Assembly (NCBI RefSeq): GCF_024124905.1
Contig: NZ_JAMXST010000005.1
Coordinates: forward strand, 124,001 to 188,000
Length of the DNA: 64,000 bases
Source of the DNA: Cellulosimicrobium cellulans
GTDB lineage: Bacteria > Actinomycetota > Actinomycetes > Actinomycetales > Cellulomonadaceae
Reading direction: 5' to 3'
The notes under the pieces were generated by a model. That model saw nothing but the letters and a program-made list of their open reading frames with translations, did not search any database and was not told where the DNA came from. A program made the position numbers and the translations under genes. Positions 52,273-59,655 of this stretch are shown here, piece by piece (the first letter of the stretch is position 1; every line of letters begins with the position of its first letter).

Positions 52273-52944
52273 TCAGTCCTCGAACAGCATCCGGTCCGAC
52301 GGCGCGGCGCGGCTCGCGCGCAGCGCCGGGTCCGTGCACAGCGCCTCGACGAGCGCGTCGCTCCCGCCCACGTAGGTCGCGGCGGCGTCGATCTCCGTCC
52401 CGACGAACCACGACCGGTCCTCGGGCCACCACAGGTTGGGCGGCTGCTCGTGGTCGCGGAACGCGCCGGCGTCGGCGAGCGTCCCCGTCCACAGGTGGTA
52501 CTCGCGGTGCGGGAGCAGGAGCATCGGGGCGGCCGGGCGCTCGACGAGCGTCGGCGCGAGGTGCTCCCACGCCTCGGCGACCGCGCGCTCGATCTCCTCG
52601 GGGGTCGGCCGCGGCTCGTCCTCGGGCCACCCGACGAGCGGCGCGACGCCCGAGCTCGCGCGCGGGTCGGTGCCGTGGTCGTAGAGGAACGCGTGGCCCG
52701 TCCACAGGGCGAGGTGCACCGCCTGGTCGCCGGTGAAGGGTGCGAGCGCCGCGGCCAGGGCGTCGGTCCGCGTCGCGAGCGTGACGTCGTCGTCCCAGCC
52801 CGGGTGCGGGACGCACGCGTACGCCGCGTAGCCGCGCGGGACCGTGCCGTCGACGCGCGGGCCGAACGCCCCGAGGCGCGGCGCGATCCACGCGCCCGCG
52901 GAGGCGTCGTCGTCCCAGGTCACCCGGTCGGCCGTCGTCGTCAC
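52273..52944 (-). CDS. Hypothetical protein, 223 residues
   Basis: No named family that I recognise. It is a soluble acidic protein rich in Trp, Pro and Asp: RVTWDDDASAGAWIAPRLG, GYAAYACVPHPGWDDDVTL, LWTGHAFLYDHGTDP, MLLLPHREYHLWTGTL and PPNLWWPEDRSWFVGTEID. The last two segments look like an aromatic binding surface and recur in actinobacterial unknown proteins as far as I recall. It is encoded with the VOC gene 9 bases upstream on the same strand, so the two are probably one transcript. Confidence 0.72.
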   Translation of the reverse strand: MTTTADRVTWDDDASAGAWIAPRLGAFGPRVDGTVPRGYAAYACVPHPGWDDDVTLATRTDALAAALAPFTGDQAVHLALWTGHAFLYDHGTDPRASSGVAPLVGWPEDEPRPTPEEIERAVAEAWEHLAPTLVERPAAPMLLLPHREYHLWTGTLADAGAFRDHEQPPNLWWPEDRSWFVGTEIDAAATYVGGSDALVEALCTDPALRASRAAPSDRMLFED

Positions 52945-52953
52945 GCGCGCACC

Positions 52954-53301
52954 CTACGACGACGGGAGCGCGCCGCTGAGCCCGATCTCGTTGCCGTCGG
53001 GGTCGCGGAACACGGTCTTCACGACCCCGCCGTCGTAGGTCTCGCGGCGGTCCGGCTCGATGCCCCGGCCCGACGCCGCGGCGAGGAACGCGTCGACGTC
53101 GTCGCGGAACACCGTGACGACGCCGTGGCCGGCGTGCTCGGGCACCTGCTCGACGACGAGCCACCGGTGCTCGGCGAGCTCCCACACGGACTCGGTGGGC
53201 GTCGCGACGAACGTCGGGTCCGACCCGAGCAGGCGCACGTACCAGTCGCGCGCCGGGTCGTGGTCGCGCACGTGCATCGTCACGAACAGGTCGAGTGCCA
53301 T
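52954..53301 (-). CDS. VOC (glyoxalase-like) family protein
   Basis: 115 residues from ATG 53301. VOC fold: DLFVTMHVRDHDPARDWYVRLLG, PTESVWELAEHRWLVVEQVP, GVVTVFRDDVDAFLAA and TVFRDPDGNEIGLSG. The final Glu in NEIGL is the usual metal ligand; the first metal His is replaced by Thr/Met-His variation (VTMHV). Substrate unknown. A longer in-frame start at 53538 runs through the acyl-CoA dehydrogenase promoter and is rejected. Confidence 0.85.
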   Translation of the reverse strand: MALDLFVTMHVRDHDPARDWYVRLLGSDPTFVATPTESVWELAEHRWLVVEQVPEHAGHGVVTVFRDDVDAFLAAASGRGIEPDRRETYDGGVVKTVFRDPDGNEIGLSGALPSS

Positions 53302-53377
53302 CTCTCGACGGTAGGACGGAGGTCGCGAGATCGCACGGCGCCGTGGATCCGGTGCGATACGCCGTCTCAGATTGACT

Positions 53378-53390
53378 GATACCGGGTATC
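53378..53390. promoter_or_regulatory. GATACC-G-GGTATC palindrome before the acyl-CoA dehydrogenase
   Basis: A perfect 13-bp palindrome in the divergent gap between the VOC and acyl-CoA dehydrogenase genes, with a related half GCGATAC at 53355-53361. It is a candidate operator for a TetR/FadR-type fatty-acid or amino-acid degradation regulator. Confidence 0.5.
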
Positions 53391-53497
53391 GCTGCACTAT
53401 GGGAGAGACCGCCGCCGACGCCGGGCCCGCACCCGGGGACCCGCGCCGGAGCCGGTCGCGCACGACCGACCCCAGCCGCCCTCCCAGGGGAGCACCG

Positions 53498-54748
53498 ATG
53501 CCCACCACCCCGATCATGCCCGGAGTCACCGAGCCCACCTACGACCTCGCGACCCCGCTCGACCTCGACTACGCCGGCGCGTTCGCCGACGCGACCGAGG
53601 AGGACCGCGCCCACCAGCAGCGCGTCCGGCAGTTCGTCCAGGACGAGGTGCTCCCGGTCATCGACGACTACTGGGAGCGCGCCGAGGTCCCGTTCGACCT
53701 CGTCAAGCGCATGGGCGAGCTCGACCTCCTGCGCGACGGCGTCGACGTCGAGGGCCGCCCGCGCGTGAGCCTGCTCGGCGCGGGCCTCGCCGCGATGGAG
53801 ATGTCGCGCGGCGACGGCTCCGTCGCGACGATCTGCGGCGTCCAGGGCGGTCTCGCGCTGCGCAGCATCCAGATGCTCGGCTCCGACGAGCAGCGGGGGA
53901 GGTACGCCGAGCCCATGGCGCGCGGGGAGATCCTCGGCGCGTTCGCGCTCACCGAGCCCACCCACGGCTCGGACTCCGTCTCGCTCGAGACGACGGCGCG
54001 CAAGGAGACGCGCGACGGCGTCGAGGGCTACGTGCTGAACGGCGAGAAGAAGTGGATCGGCAACGGGTCGTCGGGCCACATCACGGTCGTGTGGGCGCGC
54101 CTCGTCGGCGACGCCGAGGACGGAGCCGACGGCCAGGTCCACGGGTTCGTCGTGCCGCAGGACACCCCCGGCTACACGGGCACGACCATCACCGGCAAGG
54201 TGTCGCTCCGCGCGATCTGGCAGGCGCACGTCGTGCTCGACGACGTGTTCGTCCCCGCCGAGAACGCCCTGCCCGGCGCGCGGTCGTTCAAGGACACCTC
54301 GCGCGTGCTCTTCGCGACGCGCCTCGGGGTGGCGTGGGCCGCCGTCGGGCACGCGGTGGCCTGCTACGAGGCCGCGGTCGCGTACGCGACGCAGCGCGTC
54401 CAGTTCGGGCGCCCGCTCGCCGCGAACCAGATGGTCCAGGAGCGCCTCACCAAGATGCTCTCGACGATCACGCAGCTCCAGCTCCTCGTCGCGCAGATGA
54501 CGCGCCTCGACGAGGCGGGGACGCTCACCGGCCCGCAGGCGTCGCTCGCCAAGTACACGTGCACGCGCGGGGCCCGCGAGGTCGCGGCGAGCGCGCGCGA
54601 CCTCCTCGGCGGCAACGGGATCCTGCTCCAGAACCGCGTCGCGCGGCACTTCGCCGACATCGAGGCCCTGCACACGTACGAGGGCACCGAGTCGGTCCAG
54701 GCGCTCATCGTCGGGCGTGACATCACGGGCGTCTCCGCGTTCGTCTGA
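53498..54748 (+). CDS. Acyl-CoA dehydrogenase, glutaryl-CoA-dehydrogenase-like
   Basis: 416 residues from ATG 53498 with AGGGGAG ahead. The normal three-part ACAD fold: N-terminal helices, the middle domain with FALTEPTHGSDSVSLETTA and NGEKKWIGNGSSG, then the C-terminal helices with RVQFGRPLAANQMVQERL and the catalytic-Glu loop LHTYEGTESVQALIVGRDI. The YEGT and IVGRDITG endings fit the glutaryl-CoA dehydrogenase branch. FAD-linked oxidation of an acyl-CoA is certain in kind; the acyl group is not. The thiolase gene follows after 115 bases and a hairpin. Confidence 0.9.
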   Translation: MPTTPIMPGVTEPTYDLATPLDLDYAGAFADATEEDRAHQQRVRQFVQDEVLPVIDDYWERAEVPFDLVKRMGELDLLRDGVDVEGRPRVSLLGAGLAAMEMSRGDGSVATICGVQGGLALRSIQMLGSDEQRGRYAEPMARGEILGAFALTEPTHGSDSVSLETTARKETRDGVEGYVLNGEKKWIGNGSSGHITVVWARLVGDAEDGADGQVHGFVVPQDTPGYTGTTITGKVSLRAIWQAHVVLDDVFVPAENALPGARSFKDTSRVLFATRLGVAWAAVGHAVACYEAAVAYATQRVQFGRPLAANQMVQERLTKMLSTITQLQLLVAQMTRLDEAGTLTGPQASLAKYTCTRGAREVAASARDLLGGNGILLQNRVARHFADIEALHTYEGTESVQALIVGRDITGVSAFV

Positions 54749-54779
54749 CGGTCCCGAGGGCGCACGCCCTCCCCCTGCT

Positions 54780-54815
54780 CCCCGGCGCCGCTCGCCCCTC
54801 CTCGCGGCGCCGGGG
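54780..54815 (+). terminator. GC hairpin between the dehydrogenase and thiolase genes
   Basis: Arms CCCCGGCGCCG / CGGCGCCGGGG with a 14-base loop, no U-tail. It may reduce read-through or stabilise the upstream mRNA. Confidence 0.5.
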
Positions 54816-54863
54816 CTCCTTCCTGTTCGCCCCGTCTCCTCGCCCTCCCCGGATCGGAGTCCC

Positions 54864-56093
54864 ATGAGCACCGCCGCCAGCCCCCTGCCCGACGTCGCCG
54901 TCACCCCCGAGGACGAGGTCACCCCGGTCCTCCTGCACGGCGCACGCACCCCGTTCGCGCGCTTCCGCGGCGCGCTCGCCTCGCTCTCGGCCGCCGAGCT
55001 CGGCGCGCACGCGATCCGCGGCGCGCTCGCGGCCGCGGGCGTCGCGCCGGAGCAGGTCGACACGGTGATCGTCGGGCAGGTCGTGCAGGCGGGCGCCAAG
55101 CAGGGCCCCGCGCGCCAGGCCGCGATCCTCGCGGGCCTCGGCTGGGACGTGCCCGCCGTGACGATCAACAAGCTGTGCCTCTCGGGCCTCACCGCGATCA
55201 TCGACGCGGCCCGGCTGGTCCGCACGGGCGAGGCGAGCGTCGTCGTCGCGGGCGGCCAGGAGTCCATGACGAACGCCCCGCACCTGGTCGTGGGCTCGCG
55301 CGCCGGGTTCGCGTTCGGGGACGTGACGATGGCCGACTCCCTCACGCACGACGGCCTCAACGACCCGTTCAGCGGCGAGGTCATGGGCGAGCTCACCGAC
55401 CGCGGCTGCGCGACGCGCGGCATCGGCCGCCCCGAGCAGGACGCGTTCGCGCTGCGCTCGCACCAGCGGGCCGCCGCGGCGCGCGACGCCGGGCGCCTCG
55501 CCGAGGAGATCGCCCCGGTCGAGGTGCCGCAGCGGCGGGGCGAGCCGGTCGTCGTCGAGCACGACGAGGGCGTGCGCGCCGACACGACGCTCGAGGCCCT
55601 GGAGCGCCTGCGCCCGGCCTTCGTGCGGGACGGGACCATCACCGCCGGGTCGAGCTCGCCGCTGTCCGACGGCGCGGCGGCGGTCGTCGTCGCGAGCCGC
55701 GCCTTCGCGAAGCGCAACGGCCTGCCGTGGCTCGCCGAGATCGGTGCGGCGGGGCAGGTCGCGGGACCCGACAACTCGCTGCACTCCCAGCCGGCGCGGG
55801 CCATCGAGGCCGCCGTGCAGCGCGAGGGGATCGCCGCGGCGGACCTCGACCTCGTGGAGATCAACGAGGCGTTCGCCGCCGTCGCGCTGCAGTCGGTCGC
55901 GGACCTCGGCATCGACGCGGACGTCGTGAACACCGACGGCGGCGCCATCGCGCTCGGCCACCCCGTCGGCGCCTCCGGCGCCCGCCTCGCGCTGCACCTC
56001 GCGCTCGCGCTGAAGCGCCGTGGCGGCGGCGTCGGCGCGGCGGCGCTGTGCGGCGGGGGCGGGCAGGGCGACGCGCTGATCCTGCACGCCTGA
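54864..56093 (+). CDS. Acetyl-CoA C-acyltransferase (thiolase)
   Basis: 409 residues from ATG 54864. Thiolase with nucleophile Cys in INKLCLSGL, the EINEAFAAVALQ motif, the His loop GGAIALGHPVGASGAR and the second Cys in ALCGGGGQGDALIL. The middle motif SMTNAPHLVVGSRAGFAFGD is typical of acetyl-CoA acetyltransferases. It either joins two acetyl-CoA or cleaves 3-ketoacyl-CoA. With the preceding dehydrogenase it would complete a short acyl-CoA degradation route, though hydratase and hydroxyacyl dehydrogenase genes are not nearby. Confidence 0.93.
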   Translation: MSTAASPLPDVAVTPEDEVTPVLLHGARTPFARFRGALASLSAAELGAHAIRGALAAAGVAPEQVDTVIVGQVVQAGAKQGPARQAAILAGLGWDVPAVTINKLCLSGLTAIIDAARLVRTGEASVVVAGGQESMTNAPHLVVGSRAGFAFGDVTMADSLTHDGLNDPFSGEVMGELTDRGCATRGIGRPEQDAFALRSHQRAAAARDAGRLAEEIAPVEVPQRRGEPVVVEHDEGVRADTTLEALERLRPAFVRDGTITAGSSSPLSDGAAAVVVASRAFAKRNGLPWLAEIGAAGQVAGPDNSLHSQPARAIEAAVQREGIAAADLDLVEINEAFAAVALQSVADLGIDADVVNTDGGAIALGHPVGASGARLALHLALALKRRGGGVGAAALCGGGGQGDALILHA

Positions 56094-56147
56094 CGCCCTC
56101 GTCGGGCACGCAAGACCCCGCCGCACGCGCTTGCCCGAGCGACCCAC

Positions 56148-56181
56148 CCGACCCTGGTGCACGATGCTGCACCAGGGTCGG
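56148..56181 (+). terminator. Terminator hairpin after the thiolase gene
   Basis: Perfect 14-bp stem CCGACCCTGGTGCA / TGCACCAGGGTCGG with a 6-base loop, 55 bases after the thiolase stop. Confidence 0.75.
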
Positions 56182-56296
56182 CGCGTTCCGGTCTCCGCGG
56201 TGTGACGCAGATCGCGCCGAGGTCGGCCGGAACCGCGTCATGGATCGCGTCGGGCGCGGTCTCTCTCCCTGGAACCACCCCGACGAGAGGACCGCC

Positions 56297-56425
56297 ATGA
56301 CCACCGTGACCGAGGCAGCCCGCCGCACCGCGAGCCGCGCGCGGCACTCGCACCTGTCCGCCGCCGCCGTCGTGCTCGTCGGCCTCGTCGCCGGTTTCGC
56401 CGCGGCGCCCTACCTGCTGGGCTGA
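56297..56425 (+). CDS. Small single-helix membrane protein, 42 residues
   Basis: ATG 56297 with GAGAGGA six bases ahead. A basic N-terminus (TEAARRTASRARHS) is followed by one helix (AAAVVLVGLVAGFAAAPYLL). No family recognised. It overlaps the converging gene end at 56410 by 16 bases. The good Shine-Dalgarno and the helix make it more likely than not to be real. Confidence 0.55.
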   Translation: MTTVTEAARRTASRARHSHLSAAAVVLVGLVAGFAAAPYLLG

Positions 56426-56688
56426 CCCGGACCGCCGTCCGGCGGGCGCTCGCCGCGGAACGAGTCGACGAACCCCCAGACCGCGCTCCCGACCCCGCTG
56501 AGGCAGAGGATCGAGACCAGGGTCAGCATCAGCGCCTCGGCGGCGTCGCCCGCGAGCCAGGCCTGGACCGCGCCCGCCACGACGAAGGGGCTGACCAGAG
56601 CGCACAGCACCAGCACCGCGACGGCCCACCAGCGGCGTCGTCGCTGGTCGCGCGGCGGCTTCGAGAGCCCGTAGTGATACAGCGCCAC
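56410..56688 (-). CDS. Small two-helix membrane protein
   Basis: 92 residues from ATG 56688. A basic N-terminus (HYGLSKPPRDQRRRRWW) is followed by two membrane helices (about 20-42 and 52-72) and a Pro/Gly tail. No family recognised. It starts 9 bases after the NUDIX stop on the same strand, so it is probably in the same transcript. Confidence 0.68.
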   Translation of the reverse strand: MALYHYGLSKPPRDQRRRRWWAVAVLVLCALVSPFVVAGAVQAWLAGDAAEALMLTLVSILCLSGVGSAVWGFVDSFRGERPPDGGPGQPSR

Positions 56689-56697
56689 GCCCGGAGC

Positions 56698-57189
56698 CTA
56701 CGGCTCGACGGCAGGGTCGCGGGCGTCCGCCAGCCGCTCCTCGAGGCGGTCGAGCAGCGGGACCTGGCCCGCGACGACGAGGCCGCGAGCCCGTGCGAGC
56801 GGGAACCAGCCGGCCCGGTCGAGCTCGGGGAACTCCTGCATCCGCCCCGAGCGCGGCGGCCACTCCAGCGCGAACGTGTTGCTGGAGATCGCCGCGACGT
56901 CGAGGTCCGCCTCGCGTGCCCACGCCGCGACGAGCTTCCCCGCACGCTGACGCACGGTGCCGAGGTCGAGGTCGGGCGCCTGCGCCGCCGGGGCCGGGAC
57001 GCCGAGCTCCTCCGCGAACTCGCGCAGCGCCGCGGCGTGACCGTCCTCGCCCGGCTCCACCTCGCCCTTGGGGATCGTCCAGCCGCCCGCGTCCTTGCGC
57101 GCCCACAGCGGTCCGCCCATGTGCCCGAGGAGCACCTCGACGACGTCGTCACGGAACCGGTAGAGCACGAGCCCTGCTGACTGATTCAC
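56698..57189 (-). CDS. NUDIX hydrolase
   Basis: 163 residues starting MNQSAGLVLYRFRDDVVEVLLGHMGG. The complete Nudix box is visible: G-x5-E-x7-REFAEELG within WTIPKGEVEPGEDGHAAALREFAEELG (residues about 37-63). It resembles the small Nudix proteins with a C-terminal ARxxGLV loop, which hydrolyse nucleoside diphosphate derivatives. The exact substrate is unknown. It begins with GGAGGGG ahead of its ATG and is followed by a two-helix membrane protein. Confidence 0.92.
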   Translation of the reverse strand: MNQSAGLVLYRFRDDVVEVLLGHMGGPLWARKDAGGWTIPKGEVEPGEDGHAAALREFAEELGVPAPAAQAPDLDLGTVRQRAGKLVAAWAREADLDVAAISSNTFALEWPPRSGRMQEFPELDRAGWFPLARARGLVVAGQVPLLDRLEERLADARDPAVEP

Positions 57190-57406
57190 CCCTCCTTCCT
57201 ACACAGCCGACGGCGGGACGGCCCGTCGGGGGCCGTGCCCCGGGTTTCATCGTGGGCGGGTCGTGGTCCTGGGTGGGCGGGCCGGGCTCCTTTCCCGCCG
57301 TGGTCGTGGGTGAAGGCGGGGGCCGGGTTCGTCGCCCGCCGTGGGCCTGTGGGTGGCCGCGCGTAGCGTCGGTCGCCTCAGGACCAGACCGCAGGAGGGG
57401 ACGACC
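57190..57406. other. G-rich gap between NUDIX and RidA
   Basis: A 217-base divergent promoter region with strong G-over-C skew (many GGGTGGGCGGG-like runs at 57250-57350). No gene or clear operator. The G-runs could fold as G-quadruplexes on the plus strand. Confidence 0.4.
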
Positions 57407-57802
57407 ATGACCACGCCGAGCGTCACGCACCTCAACCCGGCCGGGCTGCACCGCAACCCGGCCTTCTCCCAGGGCACGATCGTCGAGACCGGCCGCACGC
57501 TCTACGTCGGCGGCCAGAACGGGACCGACGCCGAGGGCGCGATCGTCGAGGGCGGCATCGCGGCCCAGACCGCGCAGGCGCTGCGCAACGTCCTCGCCGT
57601 GCTGGCGGAAGCGGGCGCGGGGCCGCAGGACGTCGCGCGGCTCGCCGTCTACCTCGACCCCGAGGCCGACCTCATGGCGGGCTTCGCCGCCGTCGGCGAG
57701 GTCTGGGGTCCGCACCCCGCGGCGGTGACGGTCCTCCGGGTGGGGATCGGCCGGCCCGGTGCTCTCGTCGAGATCGAGGCGGTCGCGGCCCTGCCCGCCT
57801 GA
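57407..57802 (+). CDS. RidA family protein
   Basis: 131 residues from ATG 57407 with GGAGGGG eight bases ahead. RidA fold: LNPAGLHRNPAFSQGTIVETG, LYVGGQNGTDAEG, QTAQALRNVLAVLAEAGAG, DVARLAVYLDP, and the end RPGALVEIEAVAAL. The Arg that deaminates imines in true RidA (usually R105) is replaced here (VGIGRPGALVEIE keeps an Arg-Pro pair at a near position), so enzymatic activity is uncertain. Known roles include clearing 2-aminoacrylate. Confidence 0.87.
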   Translation: MTTPSVTHLNPAGLHRNPAFSQGTIVETGRTLYVGGQNGTDAEGAIVEGGIAAQTAQALRNVLAVLAEAGAGPQDVARLAVYLDPEADLMAGFAAVGEVWGPHPAAVTVLRVGIGRPGALVEIEAVAALPA

Positions 57803-57818
57803 GCCGCTCGGGCTGACA

Positions 57819-57913
57819 CCCCTCTCCACGGGCGTGCGGCAATAGCCCCGCCGACGATCGGGCCGTCGGTACGGAACCGCCCCCCTCTCCACGGGCGTAC
57901 GGCCGTAGCCCCG
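57819..57913 (+). repeat. 32-bp direct repeat upstream of the PAP2 genes
   Basis: CCCCTCTCCACGGGCGT at 57819 and again at 57882; over 32 bases the copies (57819-57850 and 57882-57913) differ at three positions. They are 63 bases apart and the second abuts the -10-like TACCGT (57916-57921), so they may be tandem regulator sites or a duplicated promoter. Confidence 0.6.
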
Positions 57914-57927
57914 GCTACCGTCCGGGG

Positions 57928-58650
57928 GTGCCCGCCGACCCTGCCCTGCGCCGCTCGCTCGGGCGTGCCAGGAGGCGCGCGCTGGGGAGAGCCGCGGCGT
58001 ACGGGATCGCGGCCTCCGTCCCGGTGCTCGTGCTCGCGTGGCTCGTGTGCGCGGAGTCGGGGCTCGTCGTCGGGGCCGACCGCGCCGCCGTCGCCGCGGC
58101 GACCGGGTTCACCGGCGAGCGGCCCGCGTTCGAGCGCACCCTGCTCGTGGGGCAGGAGGTGCTCGCCGCACGGTGGATGAACCTCGCCGCGATGGGCGTG
58201 TGCCTCTGGGCGTGGCGGCGCCACGGCCTCGGGACACGGGCAGCCTGGGCGGCCGGGACGATCTGGGGCGCGTGGGCGCTCGGGCTCGGCGCGAAGGAGC
58301 TCGTCGACCGCGCGCGTCCCGTCGTCGAGGACGCGGTGACCGTCGTGCCCGGGTCCAGCTTCCCCTCCGGGCACGCGATGAACGCCGCCGCCGTCGGGGT
58401 CAGCCTCACGGTGCTCGTCTGGCCGCTGCTCGGCCGTCGTGGCCGCGTGGCCGTCGTCGGCGGCGCGACCGCGCTGGCGCTCGTCACCGCGGCCGACCGC
58501 GTGCTGCTCGGCGCGCACTACCCGTCCGACGTCGTCGGCGGCATCCTCTTCGGCGGCGCCGTCGCGGGGGCGTCCGCCGTCGGCTACCACGGGTGGACGT
58601 CCGCCCGGTCTGCCCGCTCTTCCGGCTCCGCTCCCAAGAACGAGGTCTGA
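57928..58650 (+). CDS. PAP2 family phosphatase, membrane type
   Basis: 240 residues from a GTG at 57928, seven bases after TACCGT, so leaderless. About six membrane helices. The PAP2 motifs are KELVDRARP (motif 1), SFPSGHAMNA (motif 2) and DRVLLGAHYPSDVVGG (motif 3). It dephosphorylates lipid phosphates such as undecaprenyl pyrophosphate or phosphatidic acid. It overlaps the next PAP2 gene by one base (TGATG), giving a tandem pair of diverged paralogues. Confidence 0.9.
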   Translation: MPADPALRRSLGRARRRALGRAAAYGIAASVPVLVLAWLVCAESGLVVGADRAAVAAATGFTGERPAFERTLLVGQEVLAARWMNLAAMGVCLWAWRRHGLGTRAAWAAGTIWGAWALGLGAKELVDRARPVVEDAVTVVPGSSFPSGHAMNAAAVGVSLTVLVWPLLGRRGRVAVVGGATALALVTAADRVLLGAHYPSDVVGGILFGGAVAGASAVGYHGWTSARSARSSGSAPKNEV

Positions 58651-59345
58651 TGCATCCCTTCGTGCACCGCTACGAGCTCGACACGTCCCGACCCACCGCG
58701 AAGGAGGTGCTGCGCGACGTCGGGCTCCGGGCCTTCCTCCCCGGCGCGGTCCTGTGGGTCCTCATCGTCGCGACCGGTTTCCTCGTGACCGGTCCGCTGG
58801 GCAACCTGCCCGGCGAGGTCGGGGTGAACCGGTGGCTCGAACAGCGGCGCACGCCCTTCTGGGACACCGTGACCGACCTGTTCTCGCTGATCGGGACCAC
58901 CGAGTTCATCATCGGCGGGACGGTGCTCACCATCGCGCTCGTCTGGTGGCGCACGCGGCAGTGGTGGTTCGCCGTCGTGCCCGCGCTCGCCGTCGCGCTC
59001 CAGGCGCTGATCTTCCTCACGTCGTCGATCGTCGTCGGGCGCGAGCGCCCCGACGTCTCGCGGCTCGACGAGGCGCCGCCCACGTCGAGCTTCCCCTCCG
59101 GCCACACCGGCGCGTCCGCGGCGTTCTACCTGACCCTCGCCCTGCTCGCGCAGCGCATCACGCATCCCGTCCTGCGCGTCGTCGTCACGATCCTGTGCTG
59201 CCTCGTGCCGCTCGCGGTGGGCCTCTCCCGCCTCTACCGCGGCGCCCACGGCCCGGCCGACGTCGTCGTCGGGCTGGTCAACGGCGTCGTCTGCTGCATC
59301 CTCGCCTGGAACTACCTACGCCGCGACGTCCGCACCCAGCGCTGA
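58650..59345 (+). CDS. PAP2 family phosphatase, second paralogue
   Basis: 231 residues from ATG 58650. Five to six helices with motifs VGRERPDVSRL (motif 1), SSFPSGHTGAS (motif 2) and SRLYRGAHGPADVVVG (motif 3, complete). It differs much from the first copy outside the motifs, for example in its 35-residue cytosolic N-terminus. The pair may act on different faces of the membrane or on different lipids. The repeat array 3 starts 18 bases after its stop. Confidence 0.9.
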   Translation: MHPFVHRYELDTSRPTAKEVLRDVGLRAFLPGAVLWVLIVATGFLVTGPLGNLPGEVGVNRWLEQRRTPFWDTVTDLFSLIGTTEFIIGGTVLTIALVWWRTRQWWFAVVPALAVALQALIFLTSSIVVGRERPDVSRLDEAPPTSSFPSGHTGASAAFYLTLALLAQRITHPVLRVVVTILCCLVPLAVGLSRLYRGAHGPADVVVGLVNGVVCCILAWNYLRRDVRTQR

Positions 59346-59362
59346 GGGCGACGCCCACCGCG

Positions 59363-59550
59363 CGAGGTAGAGGCCTGGCCAGACGAGGTAGAGGCCTGGT
59401 CGCGCGAAGTAGAGGCCCGGTCGCCCGAGGTAGAGGCCCGGTCGCCCGAGGTAGAGGCCCGGTCGCCCGAGGTAGAGGGCTGGTCCGCGAGGTAGAGGCA
59501 TGGTCGGCCGAGGAAGAGGCATGGTCCCGCGAGGTAGCGGCCTGGTCGGT
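59363..59550 (+). repeat. 21-bp phased repeat array 3 (CGAGGTAGAG family, nine direct units)
   Basis: Core copies start at 59363, 59384, 59405, 59426, 59447, 59468, 59488, 59509 and 59530. All steps are 21 bases except one of 20. Two cores are imperfect (CGAAGTAGAG, CGAGGAAGAG) and the last reads CGAGGTAGCG. Unlike arrays 1 and 2 all units point the same way. It lies between converging genes and next to a strong terminator. Confidence 0.9.
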
Positions 59551-59564
59551 GCGCCTGTCCCCGA

Positions 59565-59610
59565 ACGACGACGGCGGGCCCGGTCCTGAGACCGGGCCCG
59601 CCGTCGTCGT
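59565..59610. terminator. Strong two-way terminator between PAP2 and chitinase genes
   Basis: A perfect 21-bp inverted repeat with a 4-base loop (arms ACGACGACGGCGGGCCCGG... and its inverse). It stands between converging genes (stops at 59345 and 59656). Confidence 0.85.
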
Positions 59611-59655
59611 GCGGTGGTCGTCCGGGCGATGCGCGCGCCCGGACGACCCGTCAGA

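Noticed and set aside
52262-57106. Very long minus-strand frame of more than 1600 codons
   Set aside because: It is antisense to the acyl-CoA dehydrogenase and thiolase genes and exists because stop codons are rare at this GC content. No domain is recognisable.
57250-57350. Plus-strand G-rich stretch as a coding region
   Set aside because: Frames there lack starts with ribosome-binding sites. It is more simply a G-rich divergent promoter gap.
59316-59522. Minus-strand frame with a repeated GLYLGRP heptapeptide
   Set aside because: It is only the translation of the 21-bp DNA array 3. It has no start signal, and the same DNA is open in other frames too.
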